The notes: generated by a model from the letters alone, not told the origin. 64,000 bases of DNA from an uncultured Bacilli bacterium (GCA_934167465.1 CAKPKR010000001.1:310001-374000), one strand, 5' to 3'. Numbered from the stretch's first letter, positions 32,248-40,502 are shown. Numbers and translations: made by a program.

Positions 32248-33237
32248 GTGTTCGCACATGATATTGGAATAGATTTAGGAACAGCAAATGTTTTGATTTA
32301 TGTAAAAGGACAAGGTATTGTATTAAATGAACCATCAGTTGTAGCAATAGATTCAAATAAAAAAGTTTTAGCTGTAGGAGAGGAAGCAAGGAATATGCTT
32401 GGACGAACTCCAGGAAAAGTAGAAGCGATAAGACCAATGAAAGATGGTGTAATTGCTGATTTTGATGTGACTGAAATAATGTTAGAAAATTTTATTAAAA
32501 AGATTAAAGCTAAAGGTGTATTTTCTAAACCACGAATTTTAATTTGTTGTCCATCCAACATAACTGGTGTTGAAAAAAATGCTATTAAAGAAGCTGCAGA
32601 AAGAACGGGAGCAAAAAAAGTGTTTATTGAGGAAGAACCAAAAGTAGCAGCGGTTGGAGCGGGATTGGATATATCGCTTCCAATTGGTAATATGGTTGTT
32701 GATATTGGTGGAGGAACAACTGATATAGCAATATTATCACTTGGTGATATTGTTACAAGTTCATCTATCAAAATAGCTGGTAATACATTTGACACAGATA
32801 TCATGAAATATATTAAAGATAAATATAAATTATTAATAGGAGATAGAACAGCTGAAACAATAAAGTTTGAAATAGGTAATGTTTATATTGATAAAAATAG
32901 CAAGTCTAAAATGGAGGTTAGAGGTAGAGATTTAGTAACAGGATTACCTAAAACAATTACAATTACAGAAGTTGAAATAACTGAAGCTTTAAAAGATAGT
33001 GCAATGTTAATAGTAAACACTGTAAAAGTTGTGTTAGAACAAACACCTCCAGAATTATCAGCTGATATTATTGATAATGGAATTGTTTTAACTGGTGGTG
33101 GTGCGTTAATTAAAGGAATGGACAAACTATTACAAAGTGAACTTAAAGTGCCTATTAAAATAGCTGAAAGTCCTTTAACATGTGTTGCTTTAGGAACAGG
33201 TATTCTTTTAGAAAACATTCATTTAATTGATAAATAG
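32248..33237 (+). CDS. mbl: Rod-shape actin homologue Mbl/MreB
   Basis: A 329-residue bacterial actin. The start MFAHDIGIDLGTANVLIYVKG, the phosphate loops (DIGGGTTDIA) and GIVLTGGGALIKGMD match Mbl more than MreB, and spoIIID-mbl is the Bacillus order. It forms membrane filaments guiding lateral wall synthesis. GTG start at 32248 with AAGGAGGAG nine bases before. It ends at a terminator. Confidence 0.94.
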   Translation: MFAHDIGIDLGTANVLIYVKGQGIVLNEPSVVAIDSNKKVLAVGEEARNMLGRTPGKVEAIRPMKDGVIADFDVTEIMLENFIKKIKAKGVFSKPRILICCPSNITGVEKNAIKEAAERTGAKKVFIEEEPKVAAVGAGLDISLPIGNMVVDIGGGTTDIAILSLGDIVTSSSIKIAGNTFDTDIMKYIKDKYKLLIGDRTAETIKFEIGNVYIDKNSKSKMEVRGRDLVTGLPKTITITEVEITEALKDSAMLIVNTVKVVLEQTPPELSADIIDNGIVLTGGGALIKGMDKLLQSELKVPIKIAESPLTCVALGTGILLENIHLIDK

Positions 33238-33257
33238 ATTGTATAATCTATTTTTTT
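33232..33257 (+). terminator. Intrinsic terminator after mbl
   Basis: 9-bp stem AAATAGATT / AATCTATTT, loop GTAT, T run. Confidence 0.85.
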
Positions 33258-33292
33258 ATAGTAAAATTATAATAGAATTATAGGGTGATATT

Positions 33293-33685
33293 ATGAATAA
33301 TAAAGGGTTTGCTGTTTCGGGAATACTTTATGCACTATTATTAATGTTTATAACTATTTTAGTTATGTTACTATTTAATTTTCAAAATAAAAAAAATGTT
33401 TTAGATAAATTAAAGCAAGACACAATTGATGAAATAAATGATACATATGAGCCAATACTAACAATAAATTCAAATATACCAACTTCTATTACTAAAGGAA
33501 CTAGCTATAATATAGTCGTTAGTTATTCATCAAATGCTACTGTAGAATGTTTAAGTGACAAGGATGGTAAAGTTTCAAATACTAATGAGTTAATAACAAT
33601 TGGTAATCATATAATAACTTGTACAGCAAAGACTAAAAAGAATAAACAAACTATTGCTACAAAGAATATTGCAATAAAAGAATGA
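33293..33685 (+). CDS. Pilin-like N-terminus with Ig-like domain
   Basis: A 130-residue exported or membrane protein. The start MNNKGFAVSGILYALLLMF resembles a type IV prepilin leader (short basic leader, KG|F cleavage site, hydrophobic helix ~8-28), but Glu5 of the mature pilin is replaced by Gly. Residues ~50-130 look like a small bacterial Ig-like beta domain with two Cys (VECLS, ITCTAK) that could form a disulfide. No prepilin peptidase is in the window. Function unknown; it lies alone between mbl and a WecA/TagO gene. Confidence 0.55.
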   Translation: MNNKGFAVSGILYALLLMFITILVMLLFNFQNKKNVLDKLKQDTIDEINDTYEPILTINSNIPTSITKGTSYNIVVSYSSNATVECLSDKDGKVSNTNELITIGNHIITCTAKTKKNKQTIATKNIAIKE

Positions 33686-33705
33686 GATAAATTATTTAAA
33701 ATTTA

Positions 33706-33714
33706 TGTTATAAT
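33706..33714 (+). promoter_or_regulatory. Extended -10 promoter of the wecA/tagO-like gene
   Basis: TGTTATAAT; TATAAT at 33709-33714, with the AGGTGAT ribosome site beginning at 33721, near the expected transcription start. Confidence 0.6.
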
Positions 33715-33731
33715 GAATACAGGTGATTCGA

Positions 33732-34808
33732 ATGATAATTGATCAAGAGTTGATATCAAGAATATTTTTAATGATATTATTACCATTTATATTTGTGGTT
33801 CTAATAATGCCTTATATAAAAAAAATGGCTATTAAAATCGGAGCAGTTGATGTTCCAAGAAACAGACATATGCATAAAAAAACGACACCAAAATTAGGTG
33901 GTTTAGCAATATTTTTTGGCTTTTTATTAGGATATATGGTATTTGGTACTCATAGTAGTACGATGAATGCAATATTAATTGGAAGTTTTATAATTGTAAT
34001 AATTGGTGTTATAGATGACATAGCGGAATTATCAGCTAAAACTCAATTTATAGGTCAGGTTGCAGCAGCATGTGTTATTGTTTTCTATGGTAATATTTTA
34101 TTACAAGATATTAGTGCATTTGGAGTTTATATCAATTTTAGTTGGATGTCTTATCCTTTGACACTATTTTTTATTCTTGGATGTATTAATTGTATCAATT
34201 TAATAGATGGTTTGGATGGTTTAAGTGGGGGAATAAGTTCAATCTATTTCTTAACAATTGGAATAATTGCTACTATGCAAGGAAAAACTGGATTAGATTT
34301 TGTTTTAGCATTTGTGATGTTAGGCTCTATATTAGGTTTTTTAGTTTATAATTATCATCCAGCTAGTATATTTGCAGGAGATACTGGATCAAATTTAATG
34401 GGATTTATGATTTCTATAGTAGCCCTTCTTGGATTTAAAAATGTAACTATGACATCTTTAATTATTCCATTATTAGTAATGGCTATTCCAATACTAGACA
34501 CTTTATTTGCAATTATAAGAAGAGTTTTAAAAGGTCAAAATCCATTTACATCTCCAGATAGATTTCATATTCATCATCAATTATTAAATAAAAACTTTTC
34601 TGAAAAAGCGACTGTTTCTATAATACTTGGAATTGATTTATTATTTGCTAGTGCATCTATTATTTATGTACTTGGTGATGAAAAACTAGGATATATTGTA
34701 TATGGAATATTATTAGCAATTGTTCTGGCATTTGTTCTTACAACTAATGTTATAACTGATAGAGAGACTGTAAAAAAAACATTAAATAGATTAAAAAGGT
34801 CAAAATAA
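33732..34808 (+). CDS. Undecaprenyl-phosphate sugar-1-P transferase (WecA/TagO family)
   Basis: A 358-residue enzyme with ~10-11 helices. Family motifs: DVPRNRHMHKKTTPKLGGLA, the Asp pair in VIDDIAEL, NLIDGLDGL, and FAGDTGSNLMG, with HIHHQLL near the C-terminus. It attaches GlcNAc-1-P (or a similar sugar) to undecaprenyl phosphate, the first step of wall teichoic acid or other glycan synthesis. ATG at 33732 is used; a GTG nine bases upstream is within the ribosome site. Confidence 0.93.
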   Translation: MIIDQELISRIFLMILLPFIFVVLIMPYIKKMAIKIGAVDVPRNRHMHKKTTPKLGGLAIFFGFLLGYMVFGTHSSTMNAILIGSFIIVIIGVIDDIAELSAKTQFIGQVAAACVIVFYGNILLQDISAFGVYINFSWMSYPLTLFFILGCINCINLIDGLDGLSGGISSIYFLTIGIIATMQGKTGLDFVLAFVMLGSILGFLVYNYHPASIFAGDTGSNLMGFMISIVALLGFKNVTMTSLIIPLLVMAIPILDTLFAIIRRVLKGQNPFTSPDRFHIHHQLLNKNFSEKATVSIILGIDLLFASASIIYVLGDEKLGYIVYGILLAIVLAFVLTTNVITDRETVKKTLNRLKRSK

Positions 34809-34819
34809 TGATCTTTTTT
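34793..34819 (+). terminator. Intrinsic terminator after the wecA/tagO-like gene
   Basis: 10-bp stem AAAAAGGTCA / TGATCTTTTT (one G-T), six-base loop including the stop codon. Confidence 0.75.
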
Positions 34820-34863
34820 TGTATATTAAATAAAATTAATTAAATAATAATAATGGTGATAAT

Positions 34864-35571
34864 ATGCTGGAAACTTTAAGAATTATACCGAGAAGTTTAG
34901 TATCATTAATTGTTTTGTTTTTGATAACAAAAGCAATTGGAAAAAAACAAGTATCAGAATTGTCTTTATTTGATTATGTAATTGGAATAAGTATAGGTAA
35001 TTTTGCCGCTGAAATGATAATGGATTTTAATAGTAATTATTATAATGGTATAGTAGCTATGACAACTTTTGGTCTAATTGCTTGGTTGGTATCGTATTTT
35101 ACAATGAAAAGTATGGTCCTTAGAAGAATAATTGTTGGTACTCCTACGGTTTTAATACAAAATGGAAAAATAATAGAAAAAAACCTAAGGAAAATGATGA
35201 TTGATATTAATGATTTACTAGAACAATGTCGTAGTAATGGAACATTTGATGTTAACGAAATTGAATATGCCATTATGGAAGCAAATGGTAAAATAAGTAT
35301 TTTACCTAAAAAAGAATATGCTCCTTTAATAGTAAAGGATATGAATTTGAAATTAGGAAAAAATGAATTAGTTTCTAATGTGATAATTGATGGTAAAATA
35401 ATGAAAAGTAATTTAGAAAATTCTGGAAAAGAAAAAGATTGGCTATTAAAAGAATTAAAAATTAAAGGAAAAAAATTAGAAGATATATTATTGGCAACTT
35501 TAGATAACAATTATAAATTAGTTATATATGAAAGAAATAATAATTTGAAAGTTAAAAATGTTTTAGAATAA
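34864..35571 (+). CDS. DUF421 (YetF-type) membrane protein
   Basis: A 235-residue protein with three N-terminal helices (~10-85) and a cytoplasmic mixed alpha/beta domain. GKKQVSELSLFDYVIGISIGN after helix 1 is the hallmark of the DUF421/YetF family; GTPTVLIQNGKII starts the soluble domain. Members in Bacillus affect spore properties and membrane physiology, but the molecular role is not established. GGTGATAAT precedes the ATG. Confidence 0.85.
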   Translation: MLETLRIIPRSLVSLIVLFLITKAIGKKQVSELSLFDYVIGISIGNFAAEMIMDFNSNYYNGIVAMTTFGLIAWLVSYFTMKSMVLRRIIVGTPTVLIQNGKIIEKNLRKMMIDINDLLEQCRSNGTFDVNEIEYAIMEANGKISILPKKEYAPLIVKDMNLKLGKNELVSNVIIDGKIMKSNLENSGKEKDWLLKELKIKGKKLEDILLATLDNNYKLVIYERNNNLKVKNVLE

Positions 35572-35572
35572 A

Positions 35573-35609
35573 AGATGATATGCTATTTAAACATATCATC
35601 TATTTTTTT
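35573..35609. terminator. Bidirectional terminator between DUF421 and nuclease genes
   Basis: 10-bp stem AGATGATATG / CATATCATCT with nine-base loop; T run on the plus strand and TTTTATT on the minus strand. The stop codon of the convergent nuclease lies in the loop. Confidence 0.85.
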
Positions 35610-36206
35610 ATTTATTTTCCTTTTAATTTTAGTATTAGTTTTTTTTCTAATAGTTTCACTAAAGATGCATGCTATTAGAACAATTAATACGGATATTGTA
35701 CTTAATAACATTTCTTTTGTTATTTTATATCCAAACAAGATAAATAAATAGTCCTCATCACTCCACAAATTTAATCCTTCTTTTTTAGCAAGTTTTAAAC
35801 TATCATTTAAAGTATCTAAATATTTATAATCACCATAAATATATTTAATTTCTGCATAACCTTCTCTAACAATTAAATCTTGTAATAATTTATCATCTAC
35901 AAATATCCAAGCTAAATATCTCCCATACTTATCTTTTTTATCAGCTTTATCATCATATTCTATTTCTATCTTTTTAGCGGTTTTTAATAAATTACAAGTG
36001 AATTCACTTGCTTCTTTACCATATTTTTCTATTTTGTTAGTAGATTCAGGTGTATTAATAGCTAAAAATCTAACTTTGATTTTCTCTTCTTTAAGATTGA
36101 ACCATGTGGTATCACCATCAATACATTTATTTAAAGTGACTTCTTCTTTAGCATATATACTAAAAGGTACTAAAAATAAACATATAATAAAAATTAACTT
36201 CTTCAT
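35583..36206 (-). CDS. Thermonuclease-family secreted/membrane nuclease
   Basis: A 207-residue SNase-domain protein. Signal peptide (KKLIFIICLFLVPFSIYA), then the nuclease fold with CIDGDT (metal Asp), VRFLAINTPES (Arg and Glu of the active site) and KYGRYLAWIF (second Arg), so all catalytic residues are there. A C-terminal helix (~165-185) followed by a basic tail would anchor it to the membrane. ATG at 36206 with GGTGA is preferred over an upstream start. Likely degrades extracellular DNA/RNA. Confidence 0.88.
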   Translation of the reverse strand: MKKLIFIICLFLVPFSIYAKEEVTLNKCIDGDTTWFNLKEEKIKVRFLAINTPESTNKIEKYGKEASEFTCNLLKTAKKIEIEYDDKADKKDKYGRYLAWIFVDDKLLQDLIVREGYAEIKYIYGDYKYLDTLNDSLKLAKKEGLNLWSDEDYLFILFGYKITKEMLLSTISVLIVLIACIFSETIRKKTNTKIKRKINKKIDDMFK

Positions 36207-36224
36207 TCTAACTTCACCATAAAT

Positions 36225-36233
36225 ATTATAGCA
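36225..36233 (-). promoter_or_regulatory. Extended -10 promoter of the nuclease gene
   Basis: TGCTATAAT on the minus strand (TATAAT at 36230-36225), followed seven bases later by GGTGA. Confidence 0.6.
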
Positions 36234-36291
36234 CAACTTGACTTTATAAGAAAAAAATAATAATATATTATCTAAATTTTGGAGGTTGTTT

Positions 36292-36960
36292 ATGATACTA
36301 TATAGGGCTATTACTTTAGATGATTTTAATGAAATACAAGACCTTGGAAAAATAAATTGTACTTTATATCGTTCTTATAGAAATTTAGAGAATTGCAAAA
36401 ATATTGAAATGACTAAAAAAATGTATAATATATGTTATCAAGAAAAAAATAAAAAAGATATTTTAAGTTTTATTTATGGGCATATAAGTGGTAAATTAGT
36501 TAGTAGCGCTAAAAGAAGCCCTTGGATTTCATTAACTTCTAGTTATGAATCTGCGTGTAAATATGCTAATTTAAATGAAAAAAGAAATATTCTATGCTTT
36601 GAAGTAGAAGATGATATCATAATAAATAATATTATTGATTTTAAAACAAAAGATATATTAAATGGAGCAATTCTAAAATTGTCAAATGGTGAACTTATTA
36701 AATATAGAGATAGTGGTATAATTATTCCATATGGTGAACAAAAAGATAAGACAAGAAATAGCAAAAGTTTTACATTTGTTAATTACTCAAAAAGTGATAG
36801 TGAATATTTAATATCTTATAGTTTAGAACCTAAAAAATATTTTCTTTTAAATCCTGAAAATCAAAAACTATTTAATAATAGATATGGTAAAAAAGTACCT
36901 GATATTATTAAAATGATATTAAATAACGAAAAAAAAGTAGAAAAAGTAAAAACAAAATAG
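36292..36960 (+). CDS. Unknown protein with weak ADP-ribosyltransferase-like pattern
   Basis: A 222-residue soluble protein of no family I can name. An early LYRAIT, a later SPWISLTSSYESACKYA and GIIIPYGEQ recall the R - S-T-S - E order of R-S-E type ADP-ribosyltransferase folds (Arg7; Ser cluster ~80-86), but spacing is loose and this could be coincidence. It lacks a signal peptide. GGAGG lies six bases before the ATG at 36292. No antitoxin-like partner adjoins it; typA follows. Confidence 0.5.
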   Translation: MILYRAITLDDFNEIQDLGKINCTLYRSYRNLENCKNIEMTKKMYNICYQEKNKKDILSFIYGHISGKLVSSAKRSPWISLTSSYESACKYANLNEKRNILCFEVEDDIIINNIIDFKTKDILNGAILKLSNGELIKYRDSGIIIPYGEQKDKTRNSKSFTFVNYSKSDSEYLISYSLEPKKYFLLNPENQKLFNNRYGKKVPDIIKMILNNEKKVEKVKTK

Positions 36961-36999
36961 ATATACAAATTTTTTTTCTTTACTTTTTAGAATAAATTA

Positions 37000-37008
37000 T
37001 GCTATAAT
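37000..37008 (+). promoter_or_regulatory. Extended -10 promoter of typA
   Basis: TGCTATAAT (TATAAT 37003-37008), preceded by a TTACTT at 36980-36985 with 17-base spacing. Confidence 0.65.
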
Positions 37009-37035
37009 ATGCAAGGCAAAAAGGGAAGTGTTTTT

Positions 37036-38844
37036 ATGAAAAATATAAAAAATATAGCAATAATAGCTCACGTAGACCACGGAAAAACTACATTAGTAGA
37101 TGGACTTTTAAAAGCGTCTGGAACTTTTAGGGATAATGAACAAGTAGATGTTAGAGTAATGGATTCGAATGACATTGAAAAAGAAAGAGGAATTACAATT
37201 TTAGCAAAACCAACAGCAATTGACTATAAAGGAACTAGAATTAATATTTTAGATACTCCAGGACATGCTGATTTTGGTGGAGAAGTAGAAAGAATTATGA
37301 ATATGGTTGATGGCGTACTTTTAGTAGTTGATGCTTATGAAGGTACAATGCCTCAAACTAGATTTGTTCTTAAGAAAGCCTTAGAAGCTGGCGTTACTCC
37401 AATTGTCGTAGTAAATAAAATAGATAAAGAAACAGCTAGACCTAAAGAAGTAATAGATGAAGTAATGGATTTATTTATTGAATTAGGTGCTGACTTAGAT
37501 CAATTGGATTTCCCAGTTGTTTACGCTTCTGCTATTAATGGTACGTCTAGTTTAGATCCTGATGTTAATACTCAAGAAAAAACAATGACACCAATTTTAG
37601 ATATGATAATCGATAATATTCCTTCACCAAAAATTGAAGAAGGTAGTTTACAATTTCAACCTGCATTATTAGATTATAATGATTTTGTTGGAAGAATAGG
37701 TATTGGAGTTGTTAAAAGAGGAAAGATTAAAACTAATCAAATGGTATCTTGTGTTAGATTAGATGGAAGTATTAAACAATTTAGAATTGCTAAAATGTTT
37801 GGATATATTGGTTTAAAAAGAGTTGAAATTGAAGAAGCTGAAGCTGGAGATATAATTGCTATTTCAGGGTTACCTGATATTTCAGTTGGGGAAACAGTTT
37901 GTGAAGTTGGAAAAGAAGATGCTTTACCACTTCTAAGAATTGATGAACCTACATTACAAATGACATTTGGTGTAAACACATCACCATTTGTTGGAAAAGA
38001 AGGAAAAATAGTAACTGCTAGAAAAATAGAAGAAAGATTATTAAAAGAAACAGAGAGAGATGTTTCACTTAAGGTAGCACCTAATGATAATGAATCATTT
38101 ATTGTGTCTGGCCGTGGTGAACTTCATTTATCAATTTTAATTGAAAATATGCGTAGAGAAGGATTTGAGTTACAAGTTTCAAAACCTGAAGTTATTATTA
38201 AAGAAAAAGACGGAATTAAAATGGAACCATACGAAGATGTTCAAATTGATGTTCCAGAAGAATATGTTGGTTCTGTAATAGAGGCTTTAGGAAATCGTGA
38301 AGGAAATATGGAAAATATGACAAATCACGAAAATCAAGTTAGACTTTTATATACAATTCCGTCTCGTGGTTTAATAGGTTTTACAACAGAATTTATGACT
38401 ATGACTAAAGGTTATGGTATGATGAGTCATACATTTAAAGAATATCGTAAAATGGCTAGCGCTAAAGTAGGGGAAAGAAAATTAGGCGTATTAGTTTCTA
38501 TGGAAAACGGAAAATCAACTGCTTATGCTTTAGGTCAATTAGAAGATAGAGGAATTATGTTCATTGAACCTGGTGTTGATGTATATGAAGGTATGTTAGT
38601 TGGTGAACATACTCATGATAATGATTTAGCCGTTAATGTTGTTAAAGGTAAAAATTTAACTAATACAAGAAGTGCGGGAAAAGACCATACAGTTGTATTA
38701 AAAAGACCAAGATTATTATCTTTAGAATATTGTTTAGATTATATTAATAGTGATGAATATGTTGAGGTAACACCACTAAGTATAAGAATGAGAAAGAAAA
38801 TATTAAATACAGCGGAAAGAAAAAAATATGACAGCAAAAAATAA
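37036..38844 (+). CDS. typA: Ribosome-associated GTPase TypA/BipA
   Basis: A 602-residue translational GTPase. G1 AHVDHGKTT, G2 ERGITI, G3 DTPGHADFGG, G4 VNKID are intact, followed by the beta-barrel, EF-G domain III/V-like regions and the BipA-specific C-terminus. It acts on ribosome assembly and stress adaptation. ATG at 37036, not the upstream in-frame codon at 37009, since AAGGGAAGTG precedes it and homology starts there. Confidence 0.96.
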   Translation: MKNIKNIAIIAHVDHGKTTLVDGLLKASGTFRDNEQVDVRVMDSNDIEKERGITILAKPTAIDYKGTRINILDTPGHADFGGEVERIMNMVDGVLLVVDAYEGTMPQTRFVLKKALEAGVTPIVVVNKIDKETARPKEVIDEVMDLFIELGADLDQLDFPVVYASAINGTSSLDPDVNTQEKTMTPILDMIIDNIPSPKIEEGSLQFQPALLDYNDFVGRIGIGVVKRGKIKTNQMVSCVRLDGSIKQFRIAKMFGYIGLKRVEIEEAEAGDIIAISGLPDISVGETVCEVGKEDALPLLRIDEPTLQMTFGVNTSPFVGKEGKIVTARKIEERLLKETERDVSLKVAPNDNESFIVSGRGELHLSILIENMRREGFELQVSKPEVIIKEKDGIKMEPYEDVQIDVPEEYVGSVIEALGNREGNMENMTNHENQVRLLYTIPSRGLIGFTTEFMTMTKGYGMMSHTFKEYRKMASAKVGERKLGVLVSMENGKSTAYALGQLEDRGIMFIEPGVDVYEGMLVGEHTHDNDLAVNVVKGKNLTNTRSAGKDHTVVLKRPRLLSLEYCLDYINSDEYVEVTPLSIRMRKKILNTAERKKYDSKK

Positions 38845-38869
38845 CACATTTAAGTGTTATTTTATTTTT
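38840..38869. terminator. Bidirectional terminator between typA and XRE gene
   Basis: 8-bp stem AATAACAC / GTGTTATT with loop ATTTAA; T-rich on both sides. Confidence 0.8.
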
Positions 38870-39077
38870 CAAAGAAATCTTTTATATCTTTATTTAAAAT
38901 ATATGCTATTTGTTCTAAGGTATCGATAGATATTGTTTGATGAGTAACTGACTCTAGTTTAGCAATAAAACTATCACTAAGTAATAATTTTTCAGCTAGT
39001 TCTCGTTGTGTCATATTACGTTCTAAACGATATTTTTTGATATTTTTTCCTATTATGTTATATATATCTTCTCTCAT
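38862..39077 (-). CDS. Small XRE-family HTH regulator (minus)
   Basis: A 71-residue Cro/C1-type HTH protein (TQRELAEKLLLSDSFIAKLE core). It is divergent from another small HTH gene at 39161; the ~80-bp gap between them holds an inverted repeat. The pair resembles a mutual-control module but no phage genes adjoin it. Convergent with typA. Confidence 0.8.
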   Translation of the reverse strand: MREDIYNIIGKNIKKYRLERNMTQRELAEKLLLSDSFIAKLESVTHQTISIDTLEQIAYILNKDIKDFFEK

Positions 39078-39115
39078 ACTACCACCATTTAAATTTTCTC
39101 ACATTTTAAATTCTT

Positions 39116-39145
39116 TTGATATAGACTAATAGTCTATGTTATAAT
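39116..39145 (+). promoter_or_regulatory. Promoter with internal operator-like repeat
   Basis: TTGATA (39116-39121), 18-base spacer, TATAAT (39140-39145) with extended TG. A perfect 7-bp inverted repeat ATAGACT-AAT-AGTCTAT (39121-39137) fills the spacer, a classic repressor site position. Confidence 0.65.
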
Positions 39146-39160
39146 AATTGTGGTGGTAAT

Positions 39161-39361
39161 ATGTATGATGTTTCAAAATTAAAATTTTTAAGAGAAAAAA
39201 ATAATTATACAGTAAAAGATATGGCTGATATGTTAAATATTTCTCCAGCTCATTATTGTTTAATTGAAAATAAAAAAAGAAATTTATATTATGATATGGC
39301 AATTAAAATTTCTAATATTTTTAATTTAAAACCAGATGATATTTTTTACAAAAAAGACTAG
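39161..39361 (+). CDS. Small XRE-family HTH regulator (plus)
   Basis: A 66-residue Cro/C1-like HTH protein (VKDMADMLNISPAHYCLIE core). Its promoter contains the ATAGACT/AGTCTAT dyad, so autorepression or repression by the divergent XRE protein is likely. It ends in a terminator shared with cotJC. Confidence 0.8.
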   Translation: MYDVSKLKFLREKNNYTVKDMADMLNISPAHYCLIENKKRNLYYDMAIKISNIFNLKPDDIFYKKD

Positions 39362-39374
39362 CTTAGCTAGTTTT
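39350..39374. terminator. Bidirectional terminator between XRE gene and cotJC
   Basis: Stem ACTAGC / GCTAGT, loop TTA; A6 upstream gives a T run on the minus strand, TTTT on the plus strand. Confidence 0.7.
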
Positions 39375-39936
39375 CTCTTTGTATTTTGTTTTCTAAGTAA
39401 TAATTTCTTAATTCTTTAAATCTTTGATAATGAACTACTTCTCTTTGTCTTAGGAATGATAGTGGACCTAAGACATCTGGATCGTTTGTTAAATCCATTA
39501 AATGTTCATATGTAGCTCGTGCTCTTTGTTCGGCTGCCATATCACTTTCTAAATCAGCAATAAAATCTCCAGTTGTTTCTATATATGCTGATGTGAAGGG
39601 AACACCATTGGGATCATTTATAAATAATCCACTATCATGCATTGAAAAATGTCCTCCAAGTCCAGCTGCTTTTATTTCTTCAATTGTTGCCCCTTTCATT
39701 AATTGATATATCATTGCTGATATCATTTCAATATGGGCCATTTCTTCAGTAGCAATATCTGTAAGTAATGCTTTTCCTTTATCATCTGGCATTGTGTATC
39801 TTTGATTAAAATATCGTAAACAAGCTGATAATTCAGAATCTGGACCACCATATTGTGCCATCATATATTTAGCCATTTTAAGATCTTTTTTTGTTATATT
39901 TACTGGGTATTCTAATTTCTTTTCATATTTAAACAT
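39367..39936 (-). CDS. cotJC: Spore coat protein CotJC (manganese catalase fold)
   Basis: A 189-residue protein of the Mn-catalase family. Di-metal ligands appear in order: an early Glu (DSELSACL), E-x2-H in TEEMAHIE, an Asp/Glu in ADLESDMAAEQRARATYEHL and REVVHYQRF near the C-terminus. In Bacillus CotJC is a coat component made under sigma-E in the mother cell. It is coupled to the upstream cotJ gene by a one-base overlap. Confidence 0.93.
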   Translation of the reverse strand: MFKYEKKLEYPVNITKKDLKMAKYMMAQYGGPDSELSACLRYFNQRYTMPDDKGKALLTDIATEEMAHIEMISAMIYQLMKGATIEEIKAAGLGGHFSMHDSGLFINDPNGVPFTSAYIETTGDFIADLESDMAAEQRARATYEHLMDLTNDPDVLGPLSFLRQREVVHYQRFKELRNYYLENKIQREN

Positions 39937-40373
39937 TATTTACCACCTTCCCAAGGCCAAGGACTATTTATCCAAACAAATGGATACCTATTATTTGCCT
40001 CACTATTTAATGTAATAGGTCCAAATTTTCTTTGATATTCTTCCATTACATTGTTCGCTTGTTCACGATATTGATTGAATAATCCAATCATATCTTTATC
40101 GTCAGGATATATATCCAAATATAAATTAATGTCTGTCATTGCAAAGCATAATGAATCTAATGTAGTTAACATTTTTGCTTGTTCATTAACGGGTTTTAAA
40201 TCAATTGGATTTACTTTATAACCATTGTATAGATTTGGAAATAAGTTTCCCCTAATAAATCCTTGATATGGATCATATAATTGATTAGGGTTGCTATCTT
40301 CTGTATATAATGGTTGATTATAATTATTATTTACATAATTATAATAATCTTGTCTAAAATTTTGATTATACAT
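39936..40373 (-). CDS. CotJA-CotJB fusion spore coat protein
   Basis: A 145-residue protein that joins two normally separate coat proteins. Residues ~30-58 (YDPYQGFIRGNLFPNLYNGYK) follow the short CotJA pattern of a YEPxxAxxRGTLFPELYxPY type; residues ~65-145 follow CotJB (LTTLDSLCFAMTDINLYLD, EYQRKFGPIT, and the late SPWPWEGG). Bacillus encodes cotJA, cotJB and cotJC separately. I start at 40373, after GGGAGG; the leading ~25 residues are Asn/Tyr-rich. It is followed by cotJC. Confidence 0.8.
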   Translation of the reverse strand: MYNQNFRQDYYNYVNNNYNQPLYTEDSNPNQLYDPYQGFIRGNLFPNLYNGYKVNPIDLKPVNEQAKMLTTLDSLCFAMTDINLYLDIYPDDKDMIGLFNQYREQANNVMEEYQRKFGPITLNSEANNRYPFVWINSPWPWEGGK

Positions 40374-40412
40374 AATTTTTCCTCCCAATTTATAATATGG
40401 TTTGATATAACA

Positions 40413-40439
40413 AGTGTATGGGCAAATGTAGTATTATAA
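40413..40439 (-). promoter_or_regulatory. Sigma-E-like promoter of cotJ
   Basis: On the minus strand CATACACT (40420-40413) fits the sigma-E -10 (CATACA-T), with TTATAATA (40439-40432) upstream as the AT-rich -35. Bacillus cotJ is sigma-E-dependent. Confidence 0.55.
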
Positions 40440-40502
40440 ATAAATTAGTCAAAAAGTCTTGATTATTTTCAGAATAATTGATAAAATATGAATTGTTGAT
40501 AT

